From the NCBI RefSeq assembly GCF_000247695.1, contig NW_004624747.1:28122947-28186946 (forward strand): a stretch of DNA of 64,000 bases. Direction: 5' to 3'. Under the pieces are notes generated by a model. It did not search any database. It was not told the DNA's origin and saw only the letters and a list, made by a program, of their open reading frames with translations. The stretch's first letter is position 1. The number at the start of each line of letters is the position of its first letter. Source of the DNA: Heterocephalus glaber. Taxonomy: Eukaryota > Chordata > Mammalia > Rodentia > Bathyergidae. A program made the position numbers and the translations under genes. Shown here piece by piece: positions 10,074 to 22,300 of this stretch.

Positions 10074-10795
10074 CCTTTTATTATTGTATTTTATTTTGCC
10101 AGTGTTAGAGATTCAACCTAGGGTCTTGTTGCGCCAAATCGAAATGATCTTTCAGAGACAGGAGAGTTGGGTAAAATAAAAAAAAAAGAAGTTTATTCCC
10201 AGGCAATGGACAGCCTCAGGAAACGAGTCCTTCTAGGCTGACCTCAAGTTAAGATAGTTTTTCCTTTTTATACCTTATCATAGCCTACAGGGTAGCTTGA
10301 GTTGCGGTTATACAGAATGTAGCAAGGACGTGGCAAAGCAGCATTAGGTACGGGGTACTTAGACACTTCAAAGCTAACTTTTAATCTCTCCGGGAGCTGC
10401 CCCCACAAGAGGGAGGAGGCTCACCCAGAGTTTCCAAGCAGGGACAATTTCACACAAGTTTCAAGCAGCGTTTTAGCAGAGTTCATTATCAAATATTTTA
10501 CAATAATTGTCCATTCCAAGTTATGTTTGGCAGCTCTTTCTGCCTCAGTCTTAGCAGTTGAGCTATATCCCCAGCCATTTATTTGTTTGAGACAATATCT
10601 TGCTAAGTCACCCAGACTGAATTCAAACTTTGGGTCCTCCTGCCTCACCCTCCCAAAGTGCTAGAATTTCAGATGGGCACCACCATGCCATGCTAATTTT
10701 CAGACAGGGTCTTGCTGAGTTTGCCCAGGATGGCTTCAAACTCGCTATTCTACCTCATCCTCTCCAGTAGCTGAGATTACAGACATGCCACCAAC
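10074..10795 (-). repeat. B1+ID dimer SINE (B4-like), split by a solo LTR
   Basis: The ID part (gccagtgttagagattcaacctagggtct) stops at 10126. It resumes at 10533 with gctctttctgcc...gttgagctatatccccagcc, then the B1 half to about 10795 (ttgcccaggatggcttcaaactcg ... gctgagattacagacatgcc). Confidence 0.75.
10127..10532 (-). mobile_element. Solo LTR (ERV), about 406 bp
   Basis: On the minus strand it starts TGCCAAACATAAC and ends GATTTGGCGCAACA, giving TG...CA ends. It has a TATA box (GGTATAAAAAGG, about 10266-10277) and a polyadenylation signal AATAAA (plus-strand tttatt 10192-10197) about 75 bp later. The flanks ggtct/gctct are a possible 5-bp target duplication with one mismatch. No internal retroviral genes are present, so it is a recombined solo LTR. 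The family is not recognised. Confidence 0.75.
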
Positions 10796-11217
10796 CAAAG
10801 CTAGAGAAGAAAGTTTTTCAGTGAGTAAAAATGCTGTCCAGTCGCAGTGCACACTTGAGAAATAGTTTGCTGTTTCTAGTCCGAATTACTTGTTACATGT
10901 CATCCCCTATCCTTGAGGGCACGGAAAGCTTCCCTGAGGAGTAGGTGACTTTAACTGTCCCATATCACAGATCCCACCCACAGACATTCATGCAGAGCGG
11001 CAGAAGACAACCAGGTTTTACATTTATTAAGGTTATGAAAAGAAAAGGAACACACTCTTCAGAGTGAGTGTGGGCCAAAGAAAGAAAAGAAATACACCCT
11101 GCAGAGGTGAGCCACTGACAAGAGTTAGCAGTGGTGCCCAGCTTGATGGAGTCTGTCTTTTGTGTCTCCCCCTCAAGCCGACATCAGGTTTAGGCTGTCC
11201 GATAAAAACCTGTTTGA

Positions 11218-11300
11218 GGGCTGGGGATTTAGCTCAGTGGTTCCTCTGCCTGCTTCGAAAGTGCAAGATCCTGAGTTTGATCCCCGGTACCAAAAAAAAC
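11218..11300 (+). repeat. Young ID-like SINE
   Basis: ggctggggatttagctcagtgg ... gtttgatccccggtaccaaaaaaaa, with flanking duplication ac(c/t)tgtttgag. Confidence 0.92.
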
Positions 11301-11619
11301 CCAAAACTTGTTTGAGTTCTCCTGAGAAGAATTGAAGACACCACTTTGATTGGTTTCAGGTACAGGGATTTGGGACCTGTTCTGAGCATGTGTCCTGTAA
11401 CTGATTTTTGAGAGGTCACCCCCACTTGCTCAGTGAGTTTGCCATGCCTTAATCTCCTGCCTTATTTGGACACAAGAGTACATACATGATTCCAGTTTTG
11501 AGTCTTAAGAACAGGCAGAACTTTTTGGTGAAAGAAATCAGAACAGCAGTTGTCCCTGGAGGCAGTTGTCCTGGAGGGAGCCAGTTGGCTAAAAAGGGAC
11601 ACAAAGAAAACATCCTTTA

Positions 11620-11704
11620 GGGGGCCAGGGATTTAGCTCAGTGGTTCCACCACCTGCCTCTCAAGCACAAGGTCCTGAGTTCAATCCTCAGTACCAAAAC
11701 AAAC
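11620..11704 (+). repeat. Young ID-like SINE
   Basis: ggggccagggatttagctcagtgg ... gttcaatcctcagtaccaaaac, flanked by ccttta(g) on both sides. Confidence 0.9.
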
Positions 11705-11724
11705 GAAAATGCCCTTTAGCTTTT

Positions 11725-11826
11725 TTGGGTTTATAGTGAACCACACATTTGTCTAAACTCATCAAACTGTACACTGAAAAATCTGTGCTTTTTTATTGTA
11801 AATTATGCCATTTTTTAAAAAAGTGC
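11725..11826 (+). mobile_element. Old L1 3' end fragment
   Basis: ctaaactcatcaaactgtacactgaaaaatctgtgc ... attgtaaattatgcc matches ancient mammalian L1 3' termini. Confidence 0.6.
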
Positions 11827-12059
11827 CTTGTTTGAATGAATGCTTACCATTTGTTGTTTTTAATTAGGCTAGAAAGTCCTCTTACAATGGTTTGACTCAT
11901 GAATTTTCAGCTTTGCTGAATGATAAATTTTCAGAAGCAACCACACTTGGAGAAGCTGGCATAAGACCCAGCGTTTGCTGCTCTAGGGCCCACCTCCATC
12001 CAGGGCTGCCTAGGAGCCTGCTTTGGCCTAGAGATGACTGGCAGGGACATCAATGCTTA

Positions 12060-12476
12060 ATGTAAAATAACCAGGAAGCAGAAATGAGCTCTACTGTAGA
12101 GGATGGACAGACATCCTGGTACATCCACAGTGGGGTCCTAGTGAGCATTAGGTGCCAGTACAGGAAGCCATGGAGATGAATCTTAAAAGCCTTAGGTAAG
12201 TGAAGCAACCCAGGAGCAAAAATGAAATACTTTTAAGATTTTACTTGAATTCTAGTAAAGGCAGTACCATAGCCACAGGAAGCTGGTGCTGGGCCTGGGG
12301 AGGGGATTGACTCTCAAGGGCATGACAGACTTTTGGTGGTGGTGAAATCATCCTGCAACTTGATTTTGGTGGTGGTTTCATGATAGTATACACTTTGAAA
12401 ATTCACTGCATTATACACTTAAAACTGGTAAACTTTGCTGTACATGTTATACTGAAATAAAGCTGTTTAAAAAATA
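12060..12476 (+). mobile_element. Old L1 (L1M-type) 3' end
   Basis: Ends gattttggtggtggtttcatga ... cttaaaactggtaaactttgctgtacatgttatactgaaataaagctgtttaaaaaa, the characteristic terminal segment of old L1 elements. Confidence 0.65.
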
Positions 12477-12926
12477 CAGAAAACATACTTTGAATTTTGA
12501 TATGCAATGAGATCCTCCTGTGGTGCTGGGCAGTGCAGCAAGCTGCAGCTCCCTGCTAGCCCTTCATGTGCAGCATGTGACAGTGCTGAGCAGCTGCTTT
12601 GTAGTTTAGGTGTATTAAATGCATTTTGGACTTGCAGCATTTTCAACCTGTGATGGACTCAAGTAACACCATCATACATCCTCTCTCCCCCAGCCTCTCC
12701 CCAACGCTGGAGTGTTCATGAATGTACCACTGTGCATTCATGGTTGGTGGCCCAACCGCCTAGCTCCTGGGTGACTTGCTGGATTAATTTTCCTGTGCTT
12801 CGGTTTTCCCAGTGGTAGCTAGGGACTGCAATAGTATGTCTTAGAGCTGAAGCAGCACGTGCCACACTCGGTATAGAGCCCCTACAACGGCTGGCTTTAC
12901 TACTCATGGTTCAAACATGAATTGAA

Positions 12927-12931
12927 AGTGT

Positions 12932-12971
<40 letters not shown>

Positions 12972-12980
12972 ACATGCACA
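12927..12980 (+). repeat. (TG)n microsatellite
   Basis: Alternating TG from about 12928, ending in gcacatgcacacgcac, which adds an alternating purine-pyrimidine (Z-DNA-prone) tail. Confidence 0.95.
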
Positions 12981-15105
12981 CGCACTTTTAAGAGTGGCAG
13001 AGTCCTCCCCAATTATAAGGGATTTTGTGACCTGAACCAAAAATCCAAGTACTCTAAGAGAACCGATTCGAAAAACGATGAACAGCATAGTCAGTTGCCA
13101 GCCAGGATTCGCCTCCATTCTCCAGTTGTAGCTGGACACACTGCAGCAGGAAGACAGCCACTGTGCTGTTATCAACAGGTGTCCTATGCCCTTGGCCCCT
13201 AACCTGGGACACCAGACAGCAGGTGGAACCCAGCACAGCTGTCCCCAGAGATAGAGGCAGCTTTGTTCTCAGCCCTGCTCTCACCTGGTGTTTTTATCCT
13301 TGAGCTGTTTACGGGAATGAGAAACTGACAAGTCTTGGGTCTCTGGTCCAGCATCCTCAGCAGCCTGATCAATACCTTCTCACCTAGATTCCTGTAGATC
13401 CAGCCAAAAAGGATCCAGGTAGGGCTGTCTCACCACCCCCATCAAGCTGTTAAATAGATATGGTTATCTGTGGTTAAATAGAATAATTGTGGGGAAAATG
13501 GATAAAAACCCTGTTAATGGCCACTGTGGACTGAGAAGTGCTGGCCTGAATTTCCAATGTTTCACAGCCTCAGGATTTACTTTATTGCAACATAAATTTA
13601 GATACATTTCAATTTAATCTTCACTACAGACTGATGCTGGTGGAATGCAGTAATATTAATCTTCTAAGAATACAGGCTCAGGAGTAAGCCCCAGATCGGC
13701 AGGGAGCAGCTAATGATGTTTTTCATTCGTTTATTCTCAGTATTAATTGAACTTCTTAATTTAAAAGGATACATGCAAAAGTCCTGGGTTCCATCCCCAG
13801 TACTAAACAAGAAAAAGGAATATATGTTCATTGAGATTGTTACCAGCAATGTTTTGAACCTGTAGAAATCCAGTCATATAGTATGTTGTGTAGAGAGAAA
13901 ACAGGGCTCAGGCCAGGGGACTCGGGACTGAGATCCTCTAGCAGAACACGCTGGCTCCTCTCCTCAGCTGAGCAGCATGGGCACCATGGGAGGGGCTGGG
14001 CAGGCTGTGTGGCAGTCACAGGGAGCAGAGTCAGAGACGGCCCACAGAGGGTCTTCCCCAACTCAGGACAGACACTGAAAGGGCATCTAGGTACTGGGGA
14101 AACTCAGAAGTGTGTTTGATGTGGAGAAGTGACGTTTACCACATGAGAAGCTTCCTGGGAGGTTGTGAGGTGGGACCACCCCTCAGTAGATCTGCACGCT
14201 TTAGGGTATTCAGACATGACAGTCCTGTGCAAAACACCCACAAAGCATCCCTTGTGGATTCCTGGATGAGAGGGCTGGACAGCTGAACACCCCAGGGTGC
14301 CTGTAAACCTGCCCCTGCCTGGGAGGTGCTGGGAGCTCTGTCTTCAGGAGGTGTCAGCCCCTGCTCCCCACCCAAAATTGCAGATGGTCAGCGTGTGGTG
14401 GGGCCAGGCTTGAGCCCACCCATCCTATGGGATGTGGGGATAGAGATGGCAACAGTTACACCCCCACACACAAACAGGTGGATATAGGATATCGAAAAGA
14501 ATGGCAGAGACAGCTTGGCAACACAGTTTAATAGTGCCCACTGCTTCCAGGAAAAAGACCTTTATCAAAGCACACTTTTTATCAGAGTCTGCAACAGTCA
14601 CTGCTGAGTGAAAACATGCATAATGCCAGGCAGAGTTCCAATAAATGCTTCTGCTTTTAGGAGCTATTGATTGCTATACTAAGAATTTCTTCTCATCTAG
14701 GAAAGGCTTGGGGACCCTTCTAGCAACTATCATGTTTACCCAGCAAACTGGATGGCAGAGGTGTAAATAACCCTGTTTTACAGGTTCCCCCATCATCTGC
14801 TTCCTGGGATTGCATGAGGGGTCAGATGCTGAGTGACCTGGAGATTTTTAAAAACTGAGCTCCCCCAGGGTTCCCTAACAGTGCTGCCACCACTCCGTGC
14901 CAGGAAGTGGCTACTACAGTCTGCCAGTCATTCCCACAGTGGCCACTGTGCAACCTGTGGGTGGATGGAGCGTGGAGCATCTACTGCATGACGCAGATAC
15001 TGCCTGAAAATATAATTCCGACTAGTCCAGTCCCTGCAGAAGCTTAGCAATTTTATAGACAAGAGCAAAAAGTTCAGACACATACAAGCCCCTTAATAGT
15101 TATTG

Positions 15106-15190
15106 CAGGGCTGGAGATTTAGCTCAGTGGTTCTGGCGCCTGCCTCGCACGCCAAGGTCCCGAGTTCGATCCTCAGTACCAAAAAAAAAT
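15106..15190 (+). repeat. Young ID-like SINE
   Basis: gggctggagatttagctcagtgg ... gttcgatcctcagtaccaaaaaaaaa, flanked by tagttattgca on both sides. Confidence 0.93.
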
Positions 15191-15409
15191 TAGTTATTGC
15201 AGACAAAGTATATTGCATTTCCCATATTTCAGGAGGTTAAGGCCACTGAAGAAGGTGGACAGGGGATTTTCACTTACACTGTAGAGGATCCTCATCACCT
15301 GACCCTCCTATCAAAGGTGAAACATTGGAGCCACAGGGGAGAGAGAATGGGGCCAAGTCAAATCCTGTGACTTATTTCTTCTTTTCTAGACTTTGTAAAA
15401 ATGAGTGGG

Positions 15410-15560
15410 TTAGCCAGGTGTAGTGGCGCACACTTGTAATCCCATTACTCAGGAGGCCGAGGCAGGAGGATTGCTCTGAGTTCGAGGTCAGCCTGGGCTA
15501 CACAGTGAGTTCAAGGCCAGCTTGAACTACATAGACTTTGTCTCAAAAAACAAAACAAAA
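15410..15560 (+). repeat. B1-like SINE with internal duplication
   Basis: agccaggtgtagtggcgcacac ... cagcctgggctacacagtgagttcaaggccag then cttgaactacatagac, ending tctcaaaaaac. Confidence 0.92.
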
Positions 15561-15977
15561 AACACATGGGCTATTAATAGTAGCATTTAGGTGAAAACTC
15601 TACACCTGGCTAACTTTTTGATCAAAACTAAAGGACGGCTGATGGAGACAAGAGGAGCTGGGAGGCAGCACTGAGATGAGCAGGAGGGCGTGGCCGGGCA
15701 GGCTCAGCGCCCACTGTCCCCTCAACACACTCTCCCCAGGGCTCCCGGCCTGCCGCAATGGTGAATACAGGTCAGCGAGGGAGCAGCATGTAACCTGCTG
15801 CTCTTGCCTGTTCTAAAGCAACAATTGCCTCAAACTTTGCAGAACAGAATTCTCTGTTAAAACATACTGGGACCAGGTGTGCAACCACATGAGGTAAAAA
15901 GGATACTCTAAAATATGACAATATAACTATTAAAATAAAGCCCCCCAATGAAATATGAAAACCTTTACCAAAAATAG

Positions 15978-15983
15978 TTTATT
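15978..15983 (-). terminator. GOLGA3: Predicted GOLGA3 polyadenylation signal
   Basis: Minus strand reads GTGCAATAAACTATTTTTGG. A canonical AATAAA with G/T-rich sequence following within 40 nt. Confidence 0.65.
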
Positions 15984-16406
15984 GCACAAAATTTAAGGAA
16001 TTCCCAAGCACGTTTATATTCATAAAAAAAATCAACATGCTTCTTAAAGGTACAAACTGTTACACATGGTGACACTTCCCCAGAACTGTCCCAATCTGAC
16101 CAACTCTATTTTGTGAGGAATCTTTTTTATAGAAATGAGCAACTAAGAACTCTGGAGACCTTTGAAAACAGCCCTCAAGGATCCTGTCTGAAGCTGAGCC
16201 CACCACAGGTTGAGATAGAGTAAGACTCACACCACAGCTATTTACGTCAGGGGCCCTTTAAAGGAATGCCCCAGGACAGTTCTCTTTCAAATATGCAGGT
16301 CCTTTTCACTCTCAGAATCTTTACACACAACGCTTAAATTTTTGTTAAAAAAAAACCTCATAGAAATAGGAATAATATATGTCATTGTTATTCTGTCTCT
16401 GAAATT

Positions 16407-16488
16407 TTTTTTTTTTTGGTACCAGGGATCAAACTTGGAACCTTGTGCTTGCAAGGCATTTGGCGGAACCACCGAGCTAAATCCCCGG
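16407..16488 (-). repeat. Young ID-like SINE in GOLGA3 3' UTR, sense to the gene
   Basis: ttttttttttttggtaccagggatcaaac ... ccaccgagctaaatccccgg, flanked by attgttattctgt on both sides. Confidence 0.93.
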
Positions 16489-16808
16489 AAATATTATTGT
16501 TATTCTGTAGGCTCATGGCTTTTGCAGTAACCGTATACCAAGGAAAGGAAGTTTAAACTGAGAAAGAGTTTAGCACAAGCTTCCTGATGTGGTATACTAC
16601 AGTGTCTTCTTAGAAGGCTAATCCTGTCCCTTGGACCCAGGCCTGAGTCTAGCTTCAGGTCCTATTGAAAACACTGCCTGTTACTTCTTCCAACAAAGGT
16701 GTATAAGTCTGTGAGATCCGTGGCTTTGATTGACATATACCATGAAAAATACTTGATGGATACCACATTGAAATAAATTTTCTTTTGAACATAAGAAAAA
16801 CAAGGAAT

Positions 16809-16902
16809 GGGCCGGGGATTTAGCTCAGTGGTTCCAGCGCCTGCCTTGAAAGCACAAGGTCCTGAGTTCAATTCCCGGTACCAAAAAAAAAAAAAAAAAA
16901 GA
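16809..16902 (+). repeat. Young ID-like SINE in GOLGA3 3' UTR, antisense to the gene
   Basis: ggccggggatttagctcagtgg ... gagttcaattcccggtacc plus a long A tail, flanked by acaaggaatg on both sides. Confidence 0.93.
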
Positions 16903-19176
16903 AAGCAAAACAAGGAATGACATCATAAGTGCCCAAGACAATACTCCCTGCAACAGGATTCGACAGACAGTGTGTAGGAGTCACATGCACACATGCACTG
17001 CAGTGGAAGGCTCTCACACAGTAGTACTCTAGACAGAACTGGTCACCCACAAGCGAATCTTGTAACTCCCACTTCTGCCCACAAGCACAATCTTTGCAGT
17101 CACGAAGAATCTAGCTCTGGGAGGTAGAAGTGCAGTAGAGACCCCTGGAGATAGGAAAAATCCCTCAGTGATCAAAAGCAGGCCACTTACAAACCCAACC
17201 TCTCTTCAAGGTAACTTTGAAAGGAAGCATGAAGGGAGCACCAGCTTGGGCACAGGGCCTCAGGTCCAGCATGGCAGGCGTGTGCAAAACAAGCACACAG
17301 AGACAGACACGGGCTAGGGCCAAGACGGCCAGGCCCTTGGAACCAAGAGGGCCAGGCAATGGGGTGGGCACAGCTAGAGACGAGCCAGGTGTGAGGGACG
17401 AAGCGGCACAGAGCAGAGCCGCTTTTCCTGAATGGAGGAGTCAGGGTAGCCTGTTCTTTCCTCACAGGAAAGCACAGCAGCTCAGGAGAAGGCAGCTCTG
17501 CCACAGACTGTGCCCAAGGGTTACCTCCTGGTTTAAGACTAACACAAAAGATAATATAACAGAAATAAATAAGAAGGCATATTACCATTTCTCTTTTCTA
17601 ATGGTACAAAAACAATTTTGTCAAAACAATGTCCAACTTAGGTAAAAAGTAGGATATATTTATAATGAAGTTGTCAAGTATTATTTCAAGATTAACCCTG
17701 TACAAATGATATATACATTTAAGAAATTACAATACTTGCTAAGGAATTCTTTTTAAAACACCAAACATCTTTGTTGTTAATGCTACTTTAACCATATCAA
17801 TTAACCTTCCAATAGTACATTACAAAAGAACATAAACACCTTAAAAATTCCTTACTGTTTTCTCCACAAAATAGATACAAGCAATCTACTAACCGTGCAC
17901 ACTGGGACTGACCAGTAACTCCAGAACTTCATTTCAGAGGCTACTGGACCTCCCTCCCTCTCTTCCTCCTAACTCCTAACAATAAGTATCATTTTAGATT
18001 TTCTTAGTAACTAGGGGGTAAGTTTAAAGACCTCATCTCTCCCAGTCAGTCTGCAGCATTAGGACCTTAGGTGGAAAACATCCCAGTAAAATCGCCTCAC
18101 TTGGTGCTAATCTTAAACAAGGCATCTGTCTTTGAGCCTCCGTTCCAAGGAGACTGCAGCCACTTGCCTGTGGTACCTGCAAGTCTCTTCTAGACATCAG
18201 AGCTGATTCCAGGTGATGCTGGCATCCACCACATCACAGGGCCCGGGGAACACTGTCTCAGGAGGCCTGCAGCCCACGTGTGAGTCAGGCCCTCCTCCTC
18301 CCCTGCTTTCTTCCACACCCTGTGCCCCCACATGCCAGGTCCTTGCTTCATCTGCCTGGCAGTCAGCCAAGATGGACCATGCCAGGCCAGCAGCCTGACA
18401 GGCCAATGTTGTAAACTATGAGGAGACTGGGGAGGAAGTAAAAACCCTCAGAAAAAAGTGAAACTAAAACAATAAAGAATCTTTTCTGTGCAAGAATATT
18501 TGGCTTTAGAAGGTGCAGTAAATAAAATATACCTCTTAAAATACAGTTTTTTGACTGACATCCCTAAATCCTACATGTACATTATTACCCAAAAGCAAAT
18601 TTTCAAATGGCAATCAATAAAAAGATAATCAGTTCTTCTTAAATAATATACGCGTATGCTTTTACAAGATTATGATTTTCAGTGCTTATACACATCCTAT
18701 GGTGAGATGGCTATTAAAAAAAAGAGAACTAAAAAGCCAAAGGTGCAAATCAAACATTTCTGCAGAAAAGTAAAGCTCTTGCTAAGTGGGATGGAAGAAC
18801 TGCCTGGGTCCCTGGCGCTGCTGCCCCCAGACCCTGCCCTGCAAAGCCTCTGCCAGAAACCAGTGATGAATGTTACTCATGCCCACTGACACCTCCTCCT
18901 GCACAGCACCCACCAGACAGACATCCAGAAACTCCCTCCTGAGCTCTAAACCCGGCTTCTAAGATTTGGTCATTTCATGGGAAAAGCTAGCTGTGGTTTG
19001 CAATGACTATTTCTCTAAACCTTGGCTCTTACTCTGTTATTTCACTCCTTTTCAAAGGCAAAAGCAAAACTTAAAATTTCATCTCTCAGGAAAATGTAGA
19101 GCACACAATCAAATAAATAGTATTAGAAACGGTACATCCCTGCACACAGCAGCACACTGCCCTCAGTGGTTGGTTG

Positions 19177-19348
19177 TCACTGCTCCAGGCCTTCTCTGGG
19201 TGCCCTGCTGCGACCCTGCTGCTGGGTGTCTCCCCGGGGGTGGGCGTGCTCTCCCAGGGGTGCTTCCACCTGGGTCCAGGAAGACAGAGACTCATGCACA
19301 GTGATGGTGTGTTCCTCCATCTGCCGCTGCAGGCTGTCCATCTCCTGC
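19177..19348 (-). CDS. GOLGA3: GOLGA3 exon 24, coding part
   Basis: Completes K1426 and encodes residues to 1482, starting [14 protein letters not shown] and ending EGLEQ, then stop TGA (19177-19179). The acceptor is ttctccccag. The tail (EHAHPRGD) resembles the rodent rather than the human C-terminus. Confidence 0.93.
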
Positions 19349-22300
19349 CTGGGGAGAAGGAGAAGGCAAAGGAACAGACCCAGATCACACAAGGGTCAGA
19401 AACAAGCCATCAGCTACAGCCTCCTCTGACAAACTTGAGCCCACGGCACCTGGGTCCCTAGCATAGGTGGTACCTCCAAGACCATGGAACTCCTATCCAG
19501 GGCCAGCAGAACCAGCCAAGGTCGGAGGTCAGAGTTCTTGGCACTTCCATCCTGTGCTTCAACTTTAGGCAGATACCTGGAACTATGCAAATGACAGACC
19601 CAAGGGCCTGATGCCCACCAAGTCACTCTGAGACCCTTGCTACCTGAGGCCAGTGTCACACATGACTTCCACTTACAGGGTAACCTGCCCCTGGGGACCC
19701 ACATGACCATGACACTGGCCTTTCCTGTCTGACAGCTGATGGGTGCAGAACATCAGGGCTTCATTTTCTGAAGGAACATTGGGAACATTCAATCCCAGCA
19801 ACCTTCACCTCACAACACGAAGGAGAGGCCCTGCCCATGAGAAGCTCCCACTTCCTGACCACTTACGGTAGCATTGCTTCCTCCCTGCAGCATAGGAGCA
19901 ATTTCTCCAAGTCAACCCTGCCACACATCTTTACAGTTAATGCAGGGGGCCACAGGGCATACTTAAGCTGCTGCAGACAGCTGTTCAGGTTCTTGAGGGG
20001 CTCCTTGTTCACAGCAGGCGGGGGTCTCAGCAGCTCCTCTAGCAGTGAGGCTGGGACGGGGCAGTCTGGGATCTTGATGGGTGTCGCTGGGCTAGAGGAG
20101 CTGGCCTCACTCTTCGGTTCTTTCCTCTGTTTGTAAACACATATCATTAGCTTGGGCAGCGGATTTGGCTCAGTGGTTCCAGCGCCTGCCTTGCAAGCAC
20201 AAGGTCCTGAGTTCAATCCTCTGTACCAAAAAACAAGCAAACAAACAAACAAATAACCAAAAAACCCCAAACATATCATTAGCTGCCCAAGGGCCCTGTC
20301 AGTTTCCCCATCACAACCTGAGTCAGATGGGTGCTTGCCCTGGGGGGACTGTCCTGCTCTTTGTATCAGCACAGCCTGACCATCGCTGGAGTTCAAGAAA
20401 CACTGGCTGAGCTGCATATGGAGCCACAAGCCTGTACAAATCCCAGCACTCTGGGAGGCTGAAACAGGTGGAACACAAGTTTGAGCATAGCCTGGGCAAC
20501 TTAGCAAGACCCTGTCTCAAAATAAAAAATAATATAAAAAGGGGAGGGAGGGATGTAGCTTGGTACAAAGGCCATAGGTTCAATTTCCAGTACGAAAAAC
20601 AGGAAGAAAAAAAGGTAGACAGGTAGGTTGGTCACAGGGTGGCAAAGCTTTATTCCTAACGTACATGACAAAGCAGAAATGACCTAAGTCAGGATACTCA
20701 AAAAGGATATGGCTGGATCCTAAAATGAAGTTCAGACAGAAGCTTCCAGAGATCCATGGTCTCTATGAGCTTTCCTAAGAAATTAAGTAGTGCTCCCAAC
20801 TTAGTAAACACCCTTCTCTATGACAGATAGCTTTTTCCCCCCTTCTTCAGGGAGACTGATTCTAGAGAGCACTGAGCTACATCCTCAACACTTATTTTGA
20901 GACAGGCTCTCCCTAAGTTGCCTGGGTTGGCCTCAAACTTGTAATTCTCCTGTCTCAGCCTCCTGAATAGCTGGGACTAAAGGCCTGTATGATCAAACCC
21001 AGCTAGGACATACAACTTTTTTTTTTTAGGACATACAACTTTTGACAGACAGCAAATGATGCTAAATAAACCTGAGTCAGCGAGAGCTCTTTGCCTCTGC
21101 CCCTGGCTGATTCACATGGACTGAGTGGAAATCTGCTGCTGTGCTGGCACCTGAGCAGGGCTGGCAATGTAGCCAGGGGCCCAGCCTGAACCACATGTCA
21201 CTGCAGCAGGATAGCAGAGCCATTTCAGCACAGTCACTCTCTCATCTGGCTTACAAAGCTTATTGAAACAAAATGGTACTTGGATTCATGAAAAACAGCA
21301 AACTTTCTATGGGAAAAGGCACCAAAGTAAAATGATTTGGCCTGGTATCCAAGCAGAATCTACTATTATTATGTATTTTCACACACAACTGTCCAGTGCA
21401 CCCGGGTTAGCCCAGGGCACACGAACCCGAAACCCACCTTGGCCACGCCACGGCGGAGATCTTGCTGGAGTTGCTGGTTTTGTTGAAGCAGAGTCTTCAT
21501 GTTGTTCTTTAGCTCAGACACTTTAGCTTGGAGCATGAATTTATCCTTCTGGGTCATGGACAGATCTTCCTGCACCATCTCTAGCTCACACCTGATATTC
21601 TACAGAGAGTGAATTGAGATTTTTAAATGCAAAAAGATCTGAAACACACTGTTGAGACCTTCGTTTGTAAATCACTTCTAGCGGAGTGATATTTATTTTT
21701 ATTTTTTGAGGAAGTTAGGAGAGTTTTTACTGGAAATAAGGAGAAGGAGAATAACTCCTGGGTTTTCAGGACGGGTCTCAAGTGGGGTGGCCTTGGACTG
21801 ATTTTTATAGGATGAAATGTGAGATGTCTCCCTCTCAGCAGTTTCCTCTCTGGACACCAAGACTTTGAAGGGCCCAGTGACAATCATACCCTAACATCTC
21901 ACTGAAACTCCAGAGCTGTACCCAGACACAAGCAATATCCATCTAGTTGCCTTGCATAGCCAGCCTCAAGAATTTAATCATTTCTGGGTGACAAATGAGC
22001 TCTGACTGTGACTGTGGCCATTTACTTCCACATGAGGAATCTTAGCAAGCCCTACCAGCTTCACAGAAAAGCTGACCCAGGGGACAGACACCTGCCACGA
22101 GTGCCACCAGAGCCCAGGAACAGACACCTGTAGCAGCTGCTGTATTCCTTCCAGCTCCTTTCTGCCCTGTTGCTCCGTCAGGTTCAGCTGCTGCTTCAGA
22201 GACTGGAGGTCCCGCTCTTTCTGATCCAGCTCCCACTTGAGATTTTCCATCTGAAGGGGGAAGGTTACACGACCAAGGGAATTATAAAGTTGGAGCTCTT

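Larger units (their letters stand above)
9800..15950. other. Intergenic region between GOLGA3 3' end and ANKLE2 promoter
   Basis: No protein-coding exon was recognised. Besides the listed repeats, unique non-repetitive stretches without visible genes are 10800-11200, 11830-12055, 12480-12910, 12975-13760, 13820-15100 and 15550-15950. The open frames at 13883-14375 on either strand have no recognisable protein features. An ID-like fragment lies at 13765-13815. Confidence 0.7.
15955..19176 (-). other. GOLGA3: GOLGA3 3' UTR (last exon, exon 24)
   Basis: The region runs from the stop codon (19177-19179) down to a polyadenylation signal AATAAA on the minus strand (plus tttatt 15978-15983). The signal is followed by a TTGG/GTTTT-rich downstream stretch, so cleavage is predicted near 15955-15965. 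That gives a 3' UTR of about 3.2 kb. It is mostly unique AT-rich sequence and holds two young SINEs in opposite orientations. No other minus-strand AATAAA was seen between 16 and 19.1 kb. The plus-strand open frames here are chance. Confidence 0.7.

Noticed and set aside
19863..20507. A 214-codon minus-strand frame as one large exon
   Set aside because: Only 19963-20126 is GOLGA3 exon 23. The rest reads through a SINE (the [12 protein letters not shown] pattern of many spurious frames here).
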